A stretch of 64,000 bases of DNA, taken from contig DASUHP010000133.1 of NCBI GenBank assembly GCA_036273455.1, forward strand, positions 62,001 through 126,000. The letters are read 5' to 3'. Position numbers and translations under genes: made by a program. This document shows positions 17,276 through 25,820 of this stretch, piece by piece; within the stretch, counting starts at the first letter, position 1, and each line of letters opens with the position of its first letter. Source of the stretch: CAIYRG01 sp036273455. Lineage in GTDB: Bacteria; Pseudomonadota; Alphaproteobacteria; Micropepsales; Micropepsaceae. The notes below the pieces were generated by a model that saw nothing but the letters and a program-made list of their open reading frames with translations, was not told where the DNA came from and ran no database searches.

Positions 17276-18135
17276 GGGCCGCCGGCCGATTCGAACCGGG
17301 CCGCCTCAAGCGCGAGCAGCGCGCGTTTGCGGGTCTCGCCCCAACGGTAACCGCCAAGCGCGCCGGTTGCAGTGATCACGCGGTGGCACGGAATCAAGAG
17401 GGCGACGGGGTTGCGGCCAATTGCCGATGCGGTCGCCCGTGCAGCGCGCGCGCTGCAGAGTTTTTCGGCCAGTGTTCCATAGGCCACTGCGCTGCCGGCC
17501 GGAATTGCGAGCAATGCCTTCCAGACATGAATCTGCCACGGTGTGCCGAAGAGTTGCACCGGAACCGGTTCGGGCCGTGACGAATGGCGGAAGATTCTGG
17601 TGGCAAAATCCGCCGTTTCTTCGACATTTTCCGCGAAGCGAGCTGCGGGCCAACGTTGCGTCATGTCCGCCAACTGGGCCCTTTCCTCACCGGCCGCGGC
17701 AAAGGAAAGCCCGCACAATCCGCGTTCTGTCACTGCGAAGAGCGCACGGCCCAGCAGCGACTCGTGCCAGCCATAACAAATCGTCAATCCGGCGCCGCGC
17801 CGGGCGTAGTTGCCGGGAGTCATGGCCTCGACTTTGAGCACGAGGTCGTACAGCCGCGATGGTCCCGAAAGCCCAGAATCGAGCGCGGCATCGAGTATTG
17901 GCCGCCCCTGTGCCAGCGCGCGCTTGGCCCGCTCCAAGGTCAGATGGGCGACAAAGGCTTTCGGGCTGACACCGGCCAGTCGCGTGAACTCGCGCTGAAA
18001 ATGCCAGGGCGATAGACCGGCAACGGCAGCAGCTTCGGCCAGCGCCGGCTGTCGCCGGAAATTATCGGCGAGAAACAGCAGCGCCTGCGAAATGGCGCTG
18101 TAATTGGAATTGCTGACTTCCGCCCTGTGCGACAT
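17272..18135 (-). CDS. Ada-like AraC regulator fused to O6-methylguanine-DNA methyltransferase
   Basis: 287-residue fusion. Residues 1-110 form an AraC-type helix-turn-helix (AAAVAGLSPWHFQREFTRLA). Residues 120-287 are an O6-alkylguanine-DNA alkyltransferase domain with the active-site cysteine in IPCHRVITATGALGGYRWG. The N-terminal zinc/methylphosphotriester-sensing domain of E. coli Ada is missing, so it cannot be switched on in the same way. Damage-repair function is well supported; the regulatory targets are unknown. Confidence 0.88.
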   Translation of the reverse strand: MSHRAEVSNSNYSAISQALLFLADNFRRQPALAEAAAVAGLSPWHFQREFTRLAGVSPKAFVAHLTLERAKRALAQGRPILDAALDSGLSGPSRLYDLVLKVEAMTPGNYARRGAGLTICYGWHESLLGRALFAVTERGLCGLSFAAAGEERAQLADMTQRWPAARFAENVEETADFATRIFRHSSRPEPVPVQLFGTPWQIHVWKALLAIPAGSAVAYGTLAEKLCSARAARATASAIGRNPVALLIPCHRVITATGALGGYRWGETRKRALLALEAARFESAGGP

Positions 18136-18186
18136 GAGACGACGTTACGCGGCGAATCTGCCGCCGGCGACCCGATTCTTGCGAAA

Positions 18187-18666
18187 TCACTCTGATGGCA
18201 GTGCCTGACGCGCGTCGCGCAGCGCCTGCCGCAAGGCCTCCGCCAGCCGGGCCCGTTCCTCGGCGCCGAGAAAGGAGCCCACCACCCAGCGCCGTTTATG
18301 CACGACGAGTGCAACTTCCGCGCCGAGCAACTCGGGATCGTCGTGTTCCACCCTCAGCCAATAAGGGTTGATCTCCTCGCGCCGCACCTGGCCGGTGGCG
18401 CTGATTCGTTCGATCAGGAAGGCATCGCTCGTTAGGCGCAGATATTCGCGCCGCCGGCTGGCTCGAACGCTCGCGCGCATTGCCCACCAGAGCAAAGCCA
18501 CGTCGAGGCCAAAGAATGGCGTCACCGGCCAGGCTCCATGCAGCGCAAACATCACGCCGGCCGCAAAACTCACAACGGCGGCGAATCCGACCACCAGCGC
18601 GATCGCCTTGGGGCCCAGTGGCGGATTGGGCTCGATCAGCGCCTCAAGAAATACTTTTTTGGCCAT
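18187..18666 (-). CDS. DUF2244 integral membrane protein
   Basis: 159-residue protein with two transmembrane helices (about residues 20-43 and 47-65) and a cytoplasmic C-terminal domain in which PYWLRVEHD and VVHKRRWVVGSFLGAEER match the alphaproteobacterial DUF2244 family. Function unknown. It starts 51 bases upstream of the Ada-like gene on the same strand and may be co-transcribed with it. Confidence 0.82.
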   Translation of the reverse strand: MAKKVFLEALIEPNPPLGPKAIALVVGFAAVVSFAAGVMFALHGAWPVTPFFGLDVALLWWAMRASVRASRRREYLRLTSDAFLIERISATGQVRREEINPYWLRVEHDDPELLGAEVALVVHKRRWVVGSFLGAEERARLAEALRQALRDARQALPSE

Positions 18667-18749
18667 GCTCGGGTTAAAAGCTTGTTCGCCGACCCATCCG
18701 CAGCTTTTAGCTTAGGCGGATCGGCGAAGAAAACGCGTGAACTCGAAAC

Positions 18750-19016
18750 CTAGCCGCAGCGGCGGTGAAATTCGACATTCCCGCCGTGGTCGATCCACCA
18801 CGGATCATCGAGATTGAGTGCGCACGGATCCGTCAGGGTTCCAACTGTAACCTGCGGTCCCGCAACCGGAGCGGGAATGTCCGCGGCCAAACCCGCAACT
18901 TCAGGCGAAGCGAAATCGGCGGTATGAACTGCAGGCGTTCCCGGGGTTGAACAGGACGCAAGTGCCAGAGCGATGCTGCACATCGCGGTGGCGGCAAAAC
19001 TCCTGAGCTCCGACAT
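18750..19016 (-). CDS. Small hypothetical lipoprotein
   Basis: 88-residue predicted lipoprotein: a signal peptide from the ATG at 19016 ends in the lipobox ALASC near residue 22. The short mature part ends with a Trp-rich segment (DDPWWIDHGG) and has two further cysteines that could form a disulfide. I do not recognise a family. A longer frame reaches 19091, but only the shorter one starts right before a typical signal peptide. Confidence 0.6.
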   Translation of the reverse strand: MSELRSFAATAMCSIALALASCSTPGTPAVHTADFASPEVAGLAADIPAPVAGPQVTVGTLTDPCALNLDDPWWIDHGGNVEFHRRCG

Positions 19017-19117
19017 GTTCCAAAACCCGTAATGACTCGCTGTGGCAACGGGGCCGTCCTGTGGATTGTTCCGTTTCCTGCGATCCCGCACCCCGGCGTA
19101 ACGGCTATAGATTGATC

Positions 19118-19822
19118 ATGCAGCGCCCGTTCAAACCGGCCGAAGTGGAGCAGTTCTTTTCGCGCCTCGCAGTGGCGAATCCGAAGCCACGTTCCGAACT
19201 CGAATATAGAAATCCTTACACGCTGCTGGTTGCCGTCGTGCTCTCGGCCCAGGCAACAGACAAGGGCGTGAACAAGGCAACGGCGCGAATTTTTCCCAAA
19301 ATCGATGCGCCGGAAAAAATGCTGCGCTTCGGCGAAGACAATTTGCGCGACGCGATCAGGACGATCGGGCTCTACCGCAACAAGGCGAAAAACGTCATCG
19401 CCCTGTCAAAGACGCTGGTAGACCGACATCACGGCGAAGTCCCGAAGGATCGTGAGCAACTCGAGCAACTGCCCGGTGTTGGACGCAAGACCGCCAATGT
19501 CGTGCTGAATGTTGCCTTCGATTTTCCGACAATTGCGGTCGATACGCATATTTTCCGCGTTGCGAACCGCACGGGACTGGCGCCGGGAAAGACACCGCGC
19601 GAGGTCGAAGACGCGCTCGAAAAAGTCGTCCCCGACAAATTCAAGCAGCATGCACATCACTGGTTGATTCTGCACGGACGCTATGTCTGCATTGCCCGCA
19701 AACCGAACTGTCCGTCGTGTCTGGTTGCGGATCTCTGCCGTTACCAACCGAAGACGCCACCCGCAGGCGCGGCTCCCGATACCGAGATTAAAATGATCAG
19801 GGCGCGACGGGTGCGTTCATGA
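19118..19822 (+). CDS. nth: Endonuclease III
   Basis: 234-residue base-excision repair glycosylase/AP lyase for oxidised pyrimidines. The helix-hairpin-helix LPGVGRKTANVVLN carries the catalytic Lys, VDTHIFRVANR the catalytic Asp, and the 4Fe-4S loop is complete as C-x6-C-x2-C-x5-C (CIARKPNCPSCLVADLC). The ATG at 19118 gives the standard N-terminus. The 3' end overlaps the convergent lipoprotein gene by 26 bases. Confidence 0.97.
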   Translation: MQRPFKPAEVEQFFSRLAVANPKPRSELEYRNPYTLLVAVVLSAQATDKGVNKATARIFPKIDAPEKMLRFGEDNLRDAIRTIGLYRNKAKNVIALSKTLVDRHHGEVPKDREQLEQLPGVGRKTANVVLNVAFDFPTIAVDTHIFRVANRTGLAPGKTPREVEDALEKVVPDKFKQHAHHWLILHGRYVCIARKPNCPSCLVADLCRYQPKTPPAGAAPDTEIKMIRARRVRS

Positions 19823-20291
19823 TTCCCGGCGCAGCTGCCATGTGGTCTTGCAACGCGGACAGGCATGCCGGGTCCGCCGCCGTGTTCGTGCCGCGCGGCA
19901 AGGTTTCGGTGTAGCGCAAGCGCAACATGCCGTCCTGTTGCTGCATGAAAAAAAACACCGAACAACGCGGAGCGTCGTAACGCCAGAGTTCCGTGCCCAT
20001 TTCGCGCCGTACGAAGTCGGGATTGCCGAGGCGCATGCGTAGCGCGCCTGCTTCTGTCGGAAGCGGTTCAGGCATGGATATCGCTTCTGGAGGCGCGGCG
20101 GCGCTTGGGGCGGGCATCGTAACTTGAGGCTCCGGCTCCGGCAGCGGCGGCGGTGAGATCGAGGGCGAGATGACCGGAAGCGGATTTGCGGGCACCATGA
20201 CCATCGGCCGCGGAGCCATGCAGCCGCACAGCCCGATGCACAACATCGCCAAAACTGAAAAGGGACTCGCTCTCACCGGCTTACTCGACAT
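19797..20291 (-). CDS. Hypothetical lipoprotein with Pro-rich linker
   Basis: 164-residue lipoprotein: lipobox LCGC near residue 24, a Pro/Ala-rich linker (residues 30-80), then a small globular domain with RMRLGNPDFVRREMGTELWR and RCSVFFFMQ. The domain resembles small alphaproteobacterial periplasmic proteins with an LGxPDF...ELWxY...C pattern, vaguely like SmpA/BamE. Function unknown. Divergent from the adenosine kinase gene across 53 bases. Confidence 0.75.
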   Translation of the reverse strand: MSSKPVRASPFSVLAMLCIGLCGCMAPRPMVMVPANPLPVISPSISPPPLPEPEPQVTMPAPSAAAPPEAISMPEPLPTEAGALRMRLGNPDFVRREMGTELWRYDAPRCSVFFFMQQQDGMLRLRYTETLPRGTNTAADPACLSALQDHMAAAPGIMNAPVAP

Positions 20292-20344
20292 GGCGCTCGA
20301 CAGCCTTATAAACGGTAGAGGAAGAACGCCGCTACAGGGGATTC

Positions 20345-21373
20345 ATGGCGCATAATTTCGATGTCATCGGCATCGGCAATGCAATCGTCGACGTGATTTT
20401 TGCGGCATCCGACCAATTCCTGCTGGACCACAGCATTGCCAAATCGGTGATGACGCTGATCGATGAGGTGCATGCCGCGAAACTCATCGCCGCGGTGGAG
20501 AATCCGACGGAAAGTTCGGGGGGCTCAGCGGCAAATACAATGGCCGGACTGGCATCGTTCGGCAGCCACGGCTGGTTTATCGGCAAGATCAAAAATGATC
20601 GCCTGGGCGACTCCTTCGCGCGCGGCCTCGCGCGCATCGGAGTTCACTTCGAAACGCCGATGGCCACGGGCGGACCTTCAACGGCCTGCTGCATCATTGC
20701 GGTTACACCCGATGGGCATCGCAGCATGAACACCTATCTCGGCGCCTGCCGTGAACTCACTCCCGGCGACATTGATGAAAAGCGGATCACCGGGACAGGT
20801 GTTCTTTATGTCGAGGGCTATCTCTGGGACGATGAACGGTCGAAGGCGGCAATCCGCAAGGCGATTCGCGCCGCCAGGCGAGGGGGCCGCAAAATCGCTT
20901 TCACCTGCTCGGACCCGTTTTGCGTTGGACGGTACCGCCAGGAATTTCTTCACCTGCTCGAGAACGATATCGACATCCTGTTTGCCAATGAAGAGGAGGC
21001 CAAGACCCTGTTCGGTGCGTCGGATTTTCATTCGGCGCTGCAACAGGCGCGTGACTGGCCCGGAATTGCCGCTCTCACGCGTTCGGAGAAAGGCTGCGTT
21101 GTCGCAGCGCCCGATGGCGAGATTCATATTCGAGAGGCCGAGCCGGTGGAACGGGTTGTCGACACCACCGGCGCCGGTGATCAGTTTGCCGCGGGATTCC
21201 TGCACGGCTTTGTACATGGGCGCGATCTCGGCGATTGTGCGCGCCTCGGCGCCATCGCCGCCGGTGAAGTGATTTCGCATTATGGCGGAAGACCGCAGCA
21301 GTCCTTCGCCGCATTGGCCCGCAAAGCAGGTTTTGATACGCATCAAGCAGATAGCGACAGACGCACTGTATGA
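20345..21373 (+). CDS. Adenosine kinase (PfkB family)
   Basis: 342-residue PfkB-fold sugar kinase. The N-terminus DVIGIGNAIVDVIF and the glycine-rich ESSGGSAANTMAGLASFG match alphaproteobacterial adenosine kinases, and the anion-hole/catalytic motif DTTGAGDQFAAGF is intact near residue 280. Expected to phosphorylate adenosine to AMP in purine salvage. A strong ACAGGGG ribosome site precedes the ATG. Substrate is inferred from the family. Confidence 0.9.
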   Translation: MAHNFDVIGIGNAIVDVIFAASDQFLLDHSIAKSVMTLIDEVHAAKLIAAVENPTESSGGSAANTMAGLASFGSHGWFIGKIKNDRLGDSFARGLARIGVHFETPMATGGPSTACCIIAVTPDGHRSMNTYLGACRELTPGDIDEKRITGTGVLYVEGYLWDDERSKAAIRKAIRAARRGGRKIAFTCSDPFCVGRYRQEFLHLLENDIDILFANEEEAKTLFGASDFHSALQQARDWPGIAALTRSEKGCVVAAPDGEIHIREAEPVERVVDTTGAGDQFAAGFLHGFVHGRDLGDCARLGAIAAGEVISHYGGRPQQSFAALARKAGFDTHQADSDRRTV

Positions 21374-21483
21374 CCGGATTGGACGCGGCTATTCGAACCG
21401 TCGCCGTCCTGTCCGCGCATCACTGCCTTGATCGTTCTGGCTGATCACCCTTTCGGCGAACCGCCGTTGAGGTGTCGCGATGA

Positions 21484-21903
21484 TTATTCGCCGATGATGT
21501 GCAAGACAATATGCCGTTGATGCGGCGCATCGCGGTGTTCGAACAAATAGATCGCCTGCCAGGTCCCAAGCAGCGGCTTGCCATCCGCAACCGGAATGGA
21601 CAGCGAGGTCTGAGTCAGCGCTGAGCGGATATGGCTCGGCATATCGTCTGGACCTTCGGTCGTGTGCCGGTAATTGGCCATTCGCGGCACCAACCCGGCA
21701 AAGGAGTCGGCGAGATCTTTCAGCACATCCGGATCGGCATTTTCCTGGATCACCAGCGATGCCGATGTATGCTGGATGAAGACGGTCAGCAGTCCGCTTG
21801 TGATCCCGGCCGCTGTGACAAATTTGCGGGCGCGTTCGGTAATGTCCGTGAACTTCTCGCGCGAAGGCGGAATGGCGGCCCGCTCTTGCCGCTGCCGGAT
21901 CAT
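21484..21903 (-). CDS. yjbQ: YjbQ / UPF0047 family protein
   Basis: 139-residue UPF0047 protein. The core motifs FIQHTSASLVIQENADPDV and NYRHTTEGPDDMPSHIR are complete, including the conserved His residues. E. coli YjbQ shows low thiamine-phosphate-synthase activity, but the physiological role is uncertain. The ATG at 21903 overlaps the Smr gene stop by 4 bases; longer in-frame extensions are antisense-looking and rejected. The gap to the convergent adenosine kinase (110 bases) shows no clear terminator. Confidence 0.9.
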   Translation of the reverse strand: MIRQRQERAAIPPSREKFTDITERARKFVTAAGITSGLLTVFIQHTSASLVIQENADPDVLKDLADSFAGLVPRMANYRHTTEGPDDMPSHIRSALTQTSLSIPVADGKPLLGTWQAIYLFEHRDAPHQRHIVLHIIGE

Positions 21904-22406
21904 GGTTGTCCGCTCGGTCTGCGCTTTTGCAGAGCCACGTAAAACGCGCCGGCGCCGCCATGTTTGGCATGTGCCTCGCGCAGCCCGATGACACGGCCAG
22001 CGAGTTCGGCGCCGTTGAGCCACAGCGGCAGATTGTTGCGCAAGACTCCGCCCTTTCCGGTAATCACCAGCACCAGCCGCTTTCCTTCGGAAATGCTTCG
22101 GGCCAGAAACGCAACCAACAGCCGGTACGCGCTGTCATAGCTGTGGCCGTGCAGGTCAATGCGCGCTTCCGGTTCCAGCCGACCTCGGCGCAACCGTGCT
22201 TCCGTGTGACCGCGAATCGGAGCCGCTTCCGCGACTGTCTCTACGAAGCGAATTTCCCTGCGCATCGGCAGTGGCACAAAACAGCGCCGGCGGGTGCTCG
22301 CGGCCGTCACCGCAACCTGCCGCTTGTTCAGCGGCGTTGCGTCTCTCATCGCGTGACGAAACAGCGCTTCATCTTCAGGCGAAATGATGATGTGGCGCGG
22401 GCTCAT
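21900..22406 (-). CDS. Smr-domain protein
   Basis: 168-residue protein with an Arg-rich N-terminal half and a C-terminal Smr (MutS2-related) domain: RIDLHGHSYDSAYRLLVAF, VLVITGKGG and GGAGAFYVALQKRR. Free-standing Smr proteins have nuclease activity in some cases, and recent work on relatives links the domain to cleavage of mRNA on collided ribosomes. Role here is not determined. It overlaps mltA and yjbQ by 4 bases each. Confidence 0.9.
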   Translation of the reverse strand: MSPRHIIISPEDEALFRHAMRDATPLNKRQVAVTAASTRRRCFVPLPMRREIRFVETVAEAAPIRGHTEARLRRGRLEPEARIDLHGHSYDSAYRLLVAFLARSISEGKRLVLVITGKGGVLRNNLPLWLNGAELAGRVIGLREAHAKHGGAGAFYVALQKRRPSGQP

Positions 22407-23692
22407 GTCAGCGGAATGGCGCCAGGTTGCGGCAACCGCGCCGCAACGGCTTTCGGCAGAAGCACGGTCATTCGCGCCGCATTTTTCATCCGGCCGGCAA
22501 TTGCGGCTGCGTCAGGGCCGAAACCCCAATATACATCGCCGCGCATTTGCCCACGAATGGCTCCGCCGGTGTCCTGCGCGATCAGCAACTGGTCGAACAC
22601 CCGATCCGGTTGTGCGGGATCTGGATCGGGCGCCGTGCCCTCGAGCCAGACCGGTACACCATAGGGATTGAATTCCGGATCTACCGCGAGACTCGCGCCG
22701 GGCGTCAGCGACACGCCTTCCGCGCCATTTGCGCCTGCTTGCGGCTCGCCGATGGGCTGCTCGGAGAAGAAAATGTAGGACTCGTTTTGGTCCATCACCT
22801 CGCGCGCCTGATCGGGATGCGCGATGAGCCAGGCACGAATGGATTGCAGGGAAACTTCTTCGCTGGTCAATTCGCCCCGTTGGAGCAGCACGGCTCCGAT
22901 TGCGGTATAGGGCTGCCCATTCTGGCCGGCGTAAGCCGCGCGAACGACGCTGCCGTCGTCCAGGACGACGCGGCCCGAGCCCTGGATTTCCAGGAAAAAA
23001 GCGTCGATCGGATTATCGACATAGAACAGCGGCGTGGCCGGAATCCCGTCCTGTTCGATTTCCGCCCGTGCCGGATAGGGTACATAGCGGCTCATCAGCA
23101 TCGACATCATCATCTGCATGCCGAACGAGTCGGACGCTGCGGTATCGCGGTAGACCGCTCCATCGATCTTCACCAGATCGGACGGCATGCCATAAACAGG
23201 CGTTTGATACTGGTCATGCCGCGTGCGGCTGCCGTGCAATTCCGGTTCGTAATAGCCGGTGAAAAATCCGCCAGAGCCGTCTTGCGACAGCCGGACCGGA
23301 ACAAATTCCTGTTCAAAATATTTCCGCGCGTCCTCAACATTGGCCGCGCCCGTGGCAAATGCGTGCTGGCAGCTATGCCACCACTCGCCTGCTGTCCCGG
23401 CATATCCGGACCCGCCCATGGGTGCATCCGGGGCTTGGCCAACGATCATGACACAGGAACGCCGGAACGCATTGAGTGCCTGACGCGGATCTCCCTGGTC
23501 CCAGCCATCCAGCTCCGAGAATTGCACCGGAGTGAATATGAGTGGCGGTGCGGGCCTGACCGGGGCGACTGCCGGGGGCGGAGCCGCCGTGACGCGGCTC
23601 GGGGCCGTGCGCGGTCCGGTGGCACAGGCCGCAAGCGCCATGATTGCTACGGCGGCCGCAGGCCGCAGCAGAACCCGTGTGCTCAATCTCAT
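22403..23692 (-). CDS. mltA: Membrane-bound lytic murein transglycosylase A
   Basis: 429-residue peptidoglycan lytic transglycosylase. The signal peptide ends in the lipobox LAAC near residue 23; MltA signatures include FFTGYYEPELHGSRTR near residue 140, VDNPIDAFFLEIQGSGRV, and the 3D-domain end DQLLIAQDTGGAIRGQMRGD. The Asp-rich 3D region is intact, so it is probably active. The frame begins 3 bases after the Tim44-like gene and overlaps the Smr gene by 4 bases. Confidence 0.95.
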   Translation of the reverse strand: MRLSTRVLLRPAAAVAIMALAACATGPRTAPSRVTAAPPPAVAPVRPAPPLIFTPVQFSELDGWDQGDPRQALNAFRRSCVMIVGQAPDAPMGGSGYAGTAGEWWHSCQHAFATGAANVEDARKYFEQEFVPVRLSQDGSGGFFTGYYEPELHGSRTRHDQYQTPVYGMPSDLVKIDGAVYRDTAASDSFGMQMMMSMLMSRYVPYPARAEIEQDGIPATPLFYVDNPIDAFFLEIQGSGRVVLDDGSVVRAAYAGQNGQPYTAIGAVLLQRGELTSEEVSLQSIRAWLIAHPDQAREVMDQNESYIFFSEQPIGEPQAGANGAEGVSLTPGASLAVDPEFNPYGVPVWLEGTAPDPDPAQPDRVFDQLLIAQDTGGAIRGQMRGDVYWGFGPDAAAIAGRMKNAARMTVLLPKAVAARLPQPGAIPLT

Positions 23693-23695
23693 GTC

Positions 23696-24361
23696 TCAGG
23701 ACTGCGCGGTTGTGGAGATCAAAGTCCAGTTGGGATTGCTGGAGCGGACGTCACGCGCGTATGTCCAATATTCGACGATCTCCTGCGGCGACTTTGCGTC
23801 GCCCTCGATCAGCGCGCCATTCGGGTCATAACCCGCAAGCATCACCTGACTGTTAAAGGCCACGGTGATCTCCGCGGTCTGACCCTTCATTTCGGCCGCG
23901 GTGATCCGGGCCGATTTGAGTGACAGGAACGTAAATTCAACCCGTTCCTTCTTGGTCTCGCGATGTTTGATGGCCTCGTCGAATGCCTCAAAGACCTCCG
24001 GCGAAAGCAGCGGCTTCAAAACGTCACGGTCGCCATGCGCGAACGCGGTCACGATCATCTCGTAGGCGGCACGCGAGCCCGACATGAAGTGCTCGGTATC
24101 AAAACCCCGGTCGTAGAGTTTTATATCCAGCAGCGCGCGGGACAGTGTGCCTGACCCTCCGATCGCAGTTGTCGTTGGACCGCCGGAGCGATCCGGCAAT
24201 GCCCGCAGATTTTCCTTGGCCGCCGATTGCGGATTCGACCGCGCCGTATCCGGAGTGCGCTCGTTACCTGTACGCCGGCCCAGCACCGAGTACAGCCGGA
24301 AGGCAATGAAGCCCGCAAGCAACGCAAGCAGAACCACGTCGAAGAACTGATAATTATTCAT
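23696..24361 (-). CDS. Tim44/TimA-like adaptor protein
   Basis: 221-residue protein with one N-terminal transmembrane helix (residues 8-25), a short polar linker and a Tim44-like domain (residues 85-220, with SGSRAAYEMIVTAFAHGDRD and EYWTYARDVRSSNPNWTL). This is the alphaproteobacterial relative of the mitochondrial import-motor subunit Tim44. Its bacterial role is not established. Adjacent secB makes a link to protein export tempting but unproven. Confidence 0.88.
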   Translation of the reverse strand: MNNYQFFDVVLLALLAGFIAFRLYSVLGRRTGNERTPDTARSNPQSAAKENLRALPDRSGGPTTTAIGGSGTLSRALLDIKLYDRGFDTEHFMSGSRAAYEMIVTAFAHGDRDVLKPLLSPEVFEAFDEAIKHRETKKERVEFTFLSLKSARITAAEMKGQTAEITVAFNSQVMLAGYDPNGALIEGDAKSPQEIVEYWTYARDVRSSNPNWTLISTTAQS

Positions 24362-24408
24362 CTAACTTGCGCCTGACCGGCCCTGTTTAGACAAAGACGG
24401 GAGGAATC

Positions 24409-24435
24409 ATGGCAGTACGCCATTGCCGCCTTTAA
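24409..24435 (+). other. Possible 8-codon leader reading frame before secB
   Basis: An ATG with an excellent ribosome site (GGGAGG, 4 bases upstream) opens a frame of eight codons (MAVRHCRL) ending in TAA, about 180 bases before secB. Its first 15 bases are an inverted repeat, ATGGC-AGTAC-GCCAT. No coding statistics are possible at this length; it could be chance. Confidence 0.2.
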
Positions 24436-24446
24436 AGTAATGCCTG

Positions 24447-24469
24447 GGCGCGCTCCGGTCCAGCGCGCC
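24447..24469 (+). other. GC hairpin in the Tim44-secB intergenic gap
   Basis: GGCGCGC and GCGCGCC form a perfect 7-bp all-GC stem around a 9-base loop, in the middle of the 251-base divergent gap (24362-24612). No T-run follows, so it is not a classical terminator on either strand. The rest of the gap shows a possible -10 (TATATT, 24498-24503) for secB with no convincing -35. Confidence 0.4.
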
Positions 24470-24612
24470 TTGGCCATTTATCCCCCCACATCTACGATAT
24501 ATTCCGCTCCCCTCGGCGGATACCACAGCCGGACCGGCAATCTCCTTGTCACGCTTGCGCGATCCGTGCTAGCGCGGCAATCCTTTCCCCACCCGATCGA
24601 GAGAAACACCAG

Positions 24613-25122
24613 ATGGCCGACACCGACAGCCCCAATGGCGGCACGAATCCGGGCGCAATCCCGCCTGCTGGCGCCGAAAACCAGATGCCGAGCCTTCAGA
24701 TCATCTCGCAATATATTAAGGATCTCTCGTTCGAAAACCCGTCCATGGGCGTCAATGTCCAGCGCCCACAAATCGAATTCACCGTCGATCTTCAGGCTCG
24801 CCGCTTGCAGGAAAACGGCCCCTATGAGGTCGTGCTGAAGATGCGGGTGAATGCCAAGCAGGACGATAAAGCCGTGTTCCTGCTGGAAATCGCCTATGGC
24901 GGCTTGTTCATTCTGGAACGGGTGCCGGAAGAAGTGCTTCAGCCCATGCTGCTGATCGAGTGCCCGCGGCTGATGTTCCCCTTTGTCCGTCGAGTCATCT
25001 CCGATCTCATCAGCGATGGTGGATTGCCGCCGCTGATGATCGAGCCGATCGACTTTGCAGCGCTGTATCGCAGCCGCATGCTGGACGCGCAGCGCCAGCA
25101 GCAGGCCCCGACAACCGCCTAG
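24613..25122 (+). CDS. secB: Protein-export chaperone SecB
   Basis: 169-residue SecB, which keeps preproteins unfolded and delivers them to SecA. Characteristic stretches: LQIISQYIKDLSFENPS, NGPYEVVLKM, AVFLLEIAYGGLF and CPRLMFPFVRRVISDLISD, followed by GGLPPLMIEPIDFAALY. Length is normal. The location beside dnaQ and close to the origin is the same as in many Alphaproteobacteria. The stop overlaps the convergent dnaQ stop in CTAG. Confidence 0.98.
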   Translation: MADTDSPNGGTNPGAIPPAGAENQMPSLQIISQYIKDLSFENPSMGVNVQRPQIEFTVDLQARRLQENGPYEVVLKMRVNAKQDDKAVFLLEIAYGGLFILERVPEEVLQPMLLIECPRLMFPFVRRVISDLISDGGLPPLMIEPIDFAALYRSRMLDAQRQQQAPTTA

Positions 25123-25820
25123 CCGGCAACGCCCCAATTCCAGATCACGTCAGCTTCCAGCTCCTCGGCAATAAACCGGGCATGTGCGGCGAGTTCGCCC
25201 TGGGAAACACGTTCCGGCATTGGTTGCGGGCGAATAAGCCGTTCCCCCCGCGACTCAACGCGTTCAGTCCCATTGTCCGCCGCGGCAGCTGTGAGTTCAA
25301 AATGTGCCTGCCGGCCGCCAATGAGCTCGAGGTAAACTTTGGCCAGCAATTCTGCATCAATGCGGGCTCCGTGCTTACTGCGCCCGGAAAGGTCGAGATT
25401 GAACCGGCGGCAAAGCTCATTGAGCGAACAAGATGAGCCAGGAAAGCGCCGGCGCGCCAGCGCGAGCGTGTCGAGCGTGCGCTCCTGGGGAAAAGGCGGG
25501 TAATTCAGTCGCGCCAATTCGGCATTGAGGAATTTCAGATCGAAATCGGCGTTGTGAATGACGAGCTGCGAATTGCCGACAAATTCCAGCAGCGAATCGG
25601 CAATCTGGCCGAACAGCGGCTGGCCGCGCAGCTTTTCGCCATCGTGCCCGTGGATCATGACGGCTTCGTGGGGAACGTCGCGTTCCGGATCGATGAGATG
25701 ATGGAATACTTTGCCGGTTGGAAGCCGGCGATCGAGTTCGATACCGCAAATCTCAACCAGCCGATGGCCCTTTTCGGGTTCAAGACCGGTGGTTTCGGTA
25801 TCGAGCACGACTTCACGCAT
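25119..25820 (-). CDS. dnaQ: DNA polymerase III epsilon subunit (3'-5' proofreading exonuclease)
   Basis: 233-residue DnaQ. All three exonuclease motifs are present: VLDTETTGLEPE (ExoI), NADFDLKFLNAEL (ExoII) and HGARIDAELLAKVY (ExoIII, HxxxxD). The C-terminal 50 residues are the tail that binds the alpha subunit in relatives. The ATG at 25820 overlaps coaE by 8 bases and begins directly at MREVVLDTETT; an upstream start at 25847 would add unrelated residues. Confidence 0.96.
   Translation of the reverse strand: MREVVLDTETTGLEPEKGHRLVEICGIELDRRLPTGKVFHHLIDPERDVPHEAVMIHGHDGEKLRGQPLFGQIADSLLEFVGNSQLVIHNADFDLKFLNAELARLNYPPFPQERTLDTLALARRRFPGSSCSLNELCRRFNLDLSGRSKHGARIDAELLAKVYLELIGGRQAHFELTAAAADNGTERVESRGERLIRPQPMPERVSQGELAAHARFIAEELEADVIWNWGVAG

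Noticed and set aside
17281..17310. tRNA T-loop-like GATTCGAACCGGG
   Set aside because: It is the coding end of the Ada-like gene; no acceptor stem or anticodon arm can be folded around it.
22427..23923. Long open frame of about 500 codons on the plus strand across mltA
   Set aside because: It is fully antisense to mltA and the Tim44-like gene, has no recognisable domain, and is explained by GC-rich codon bias of the opposite strand.
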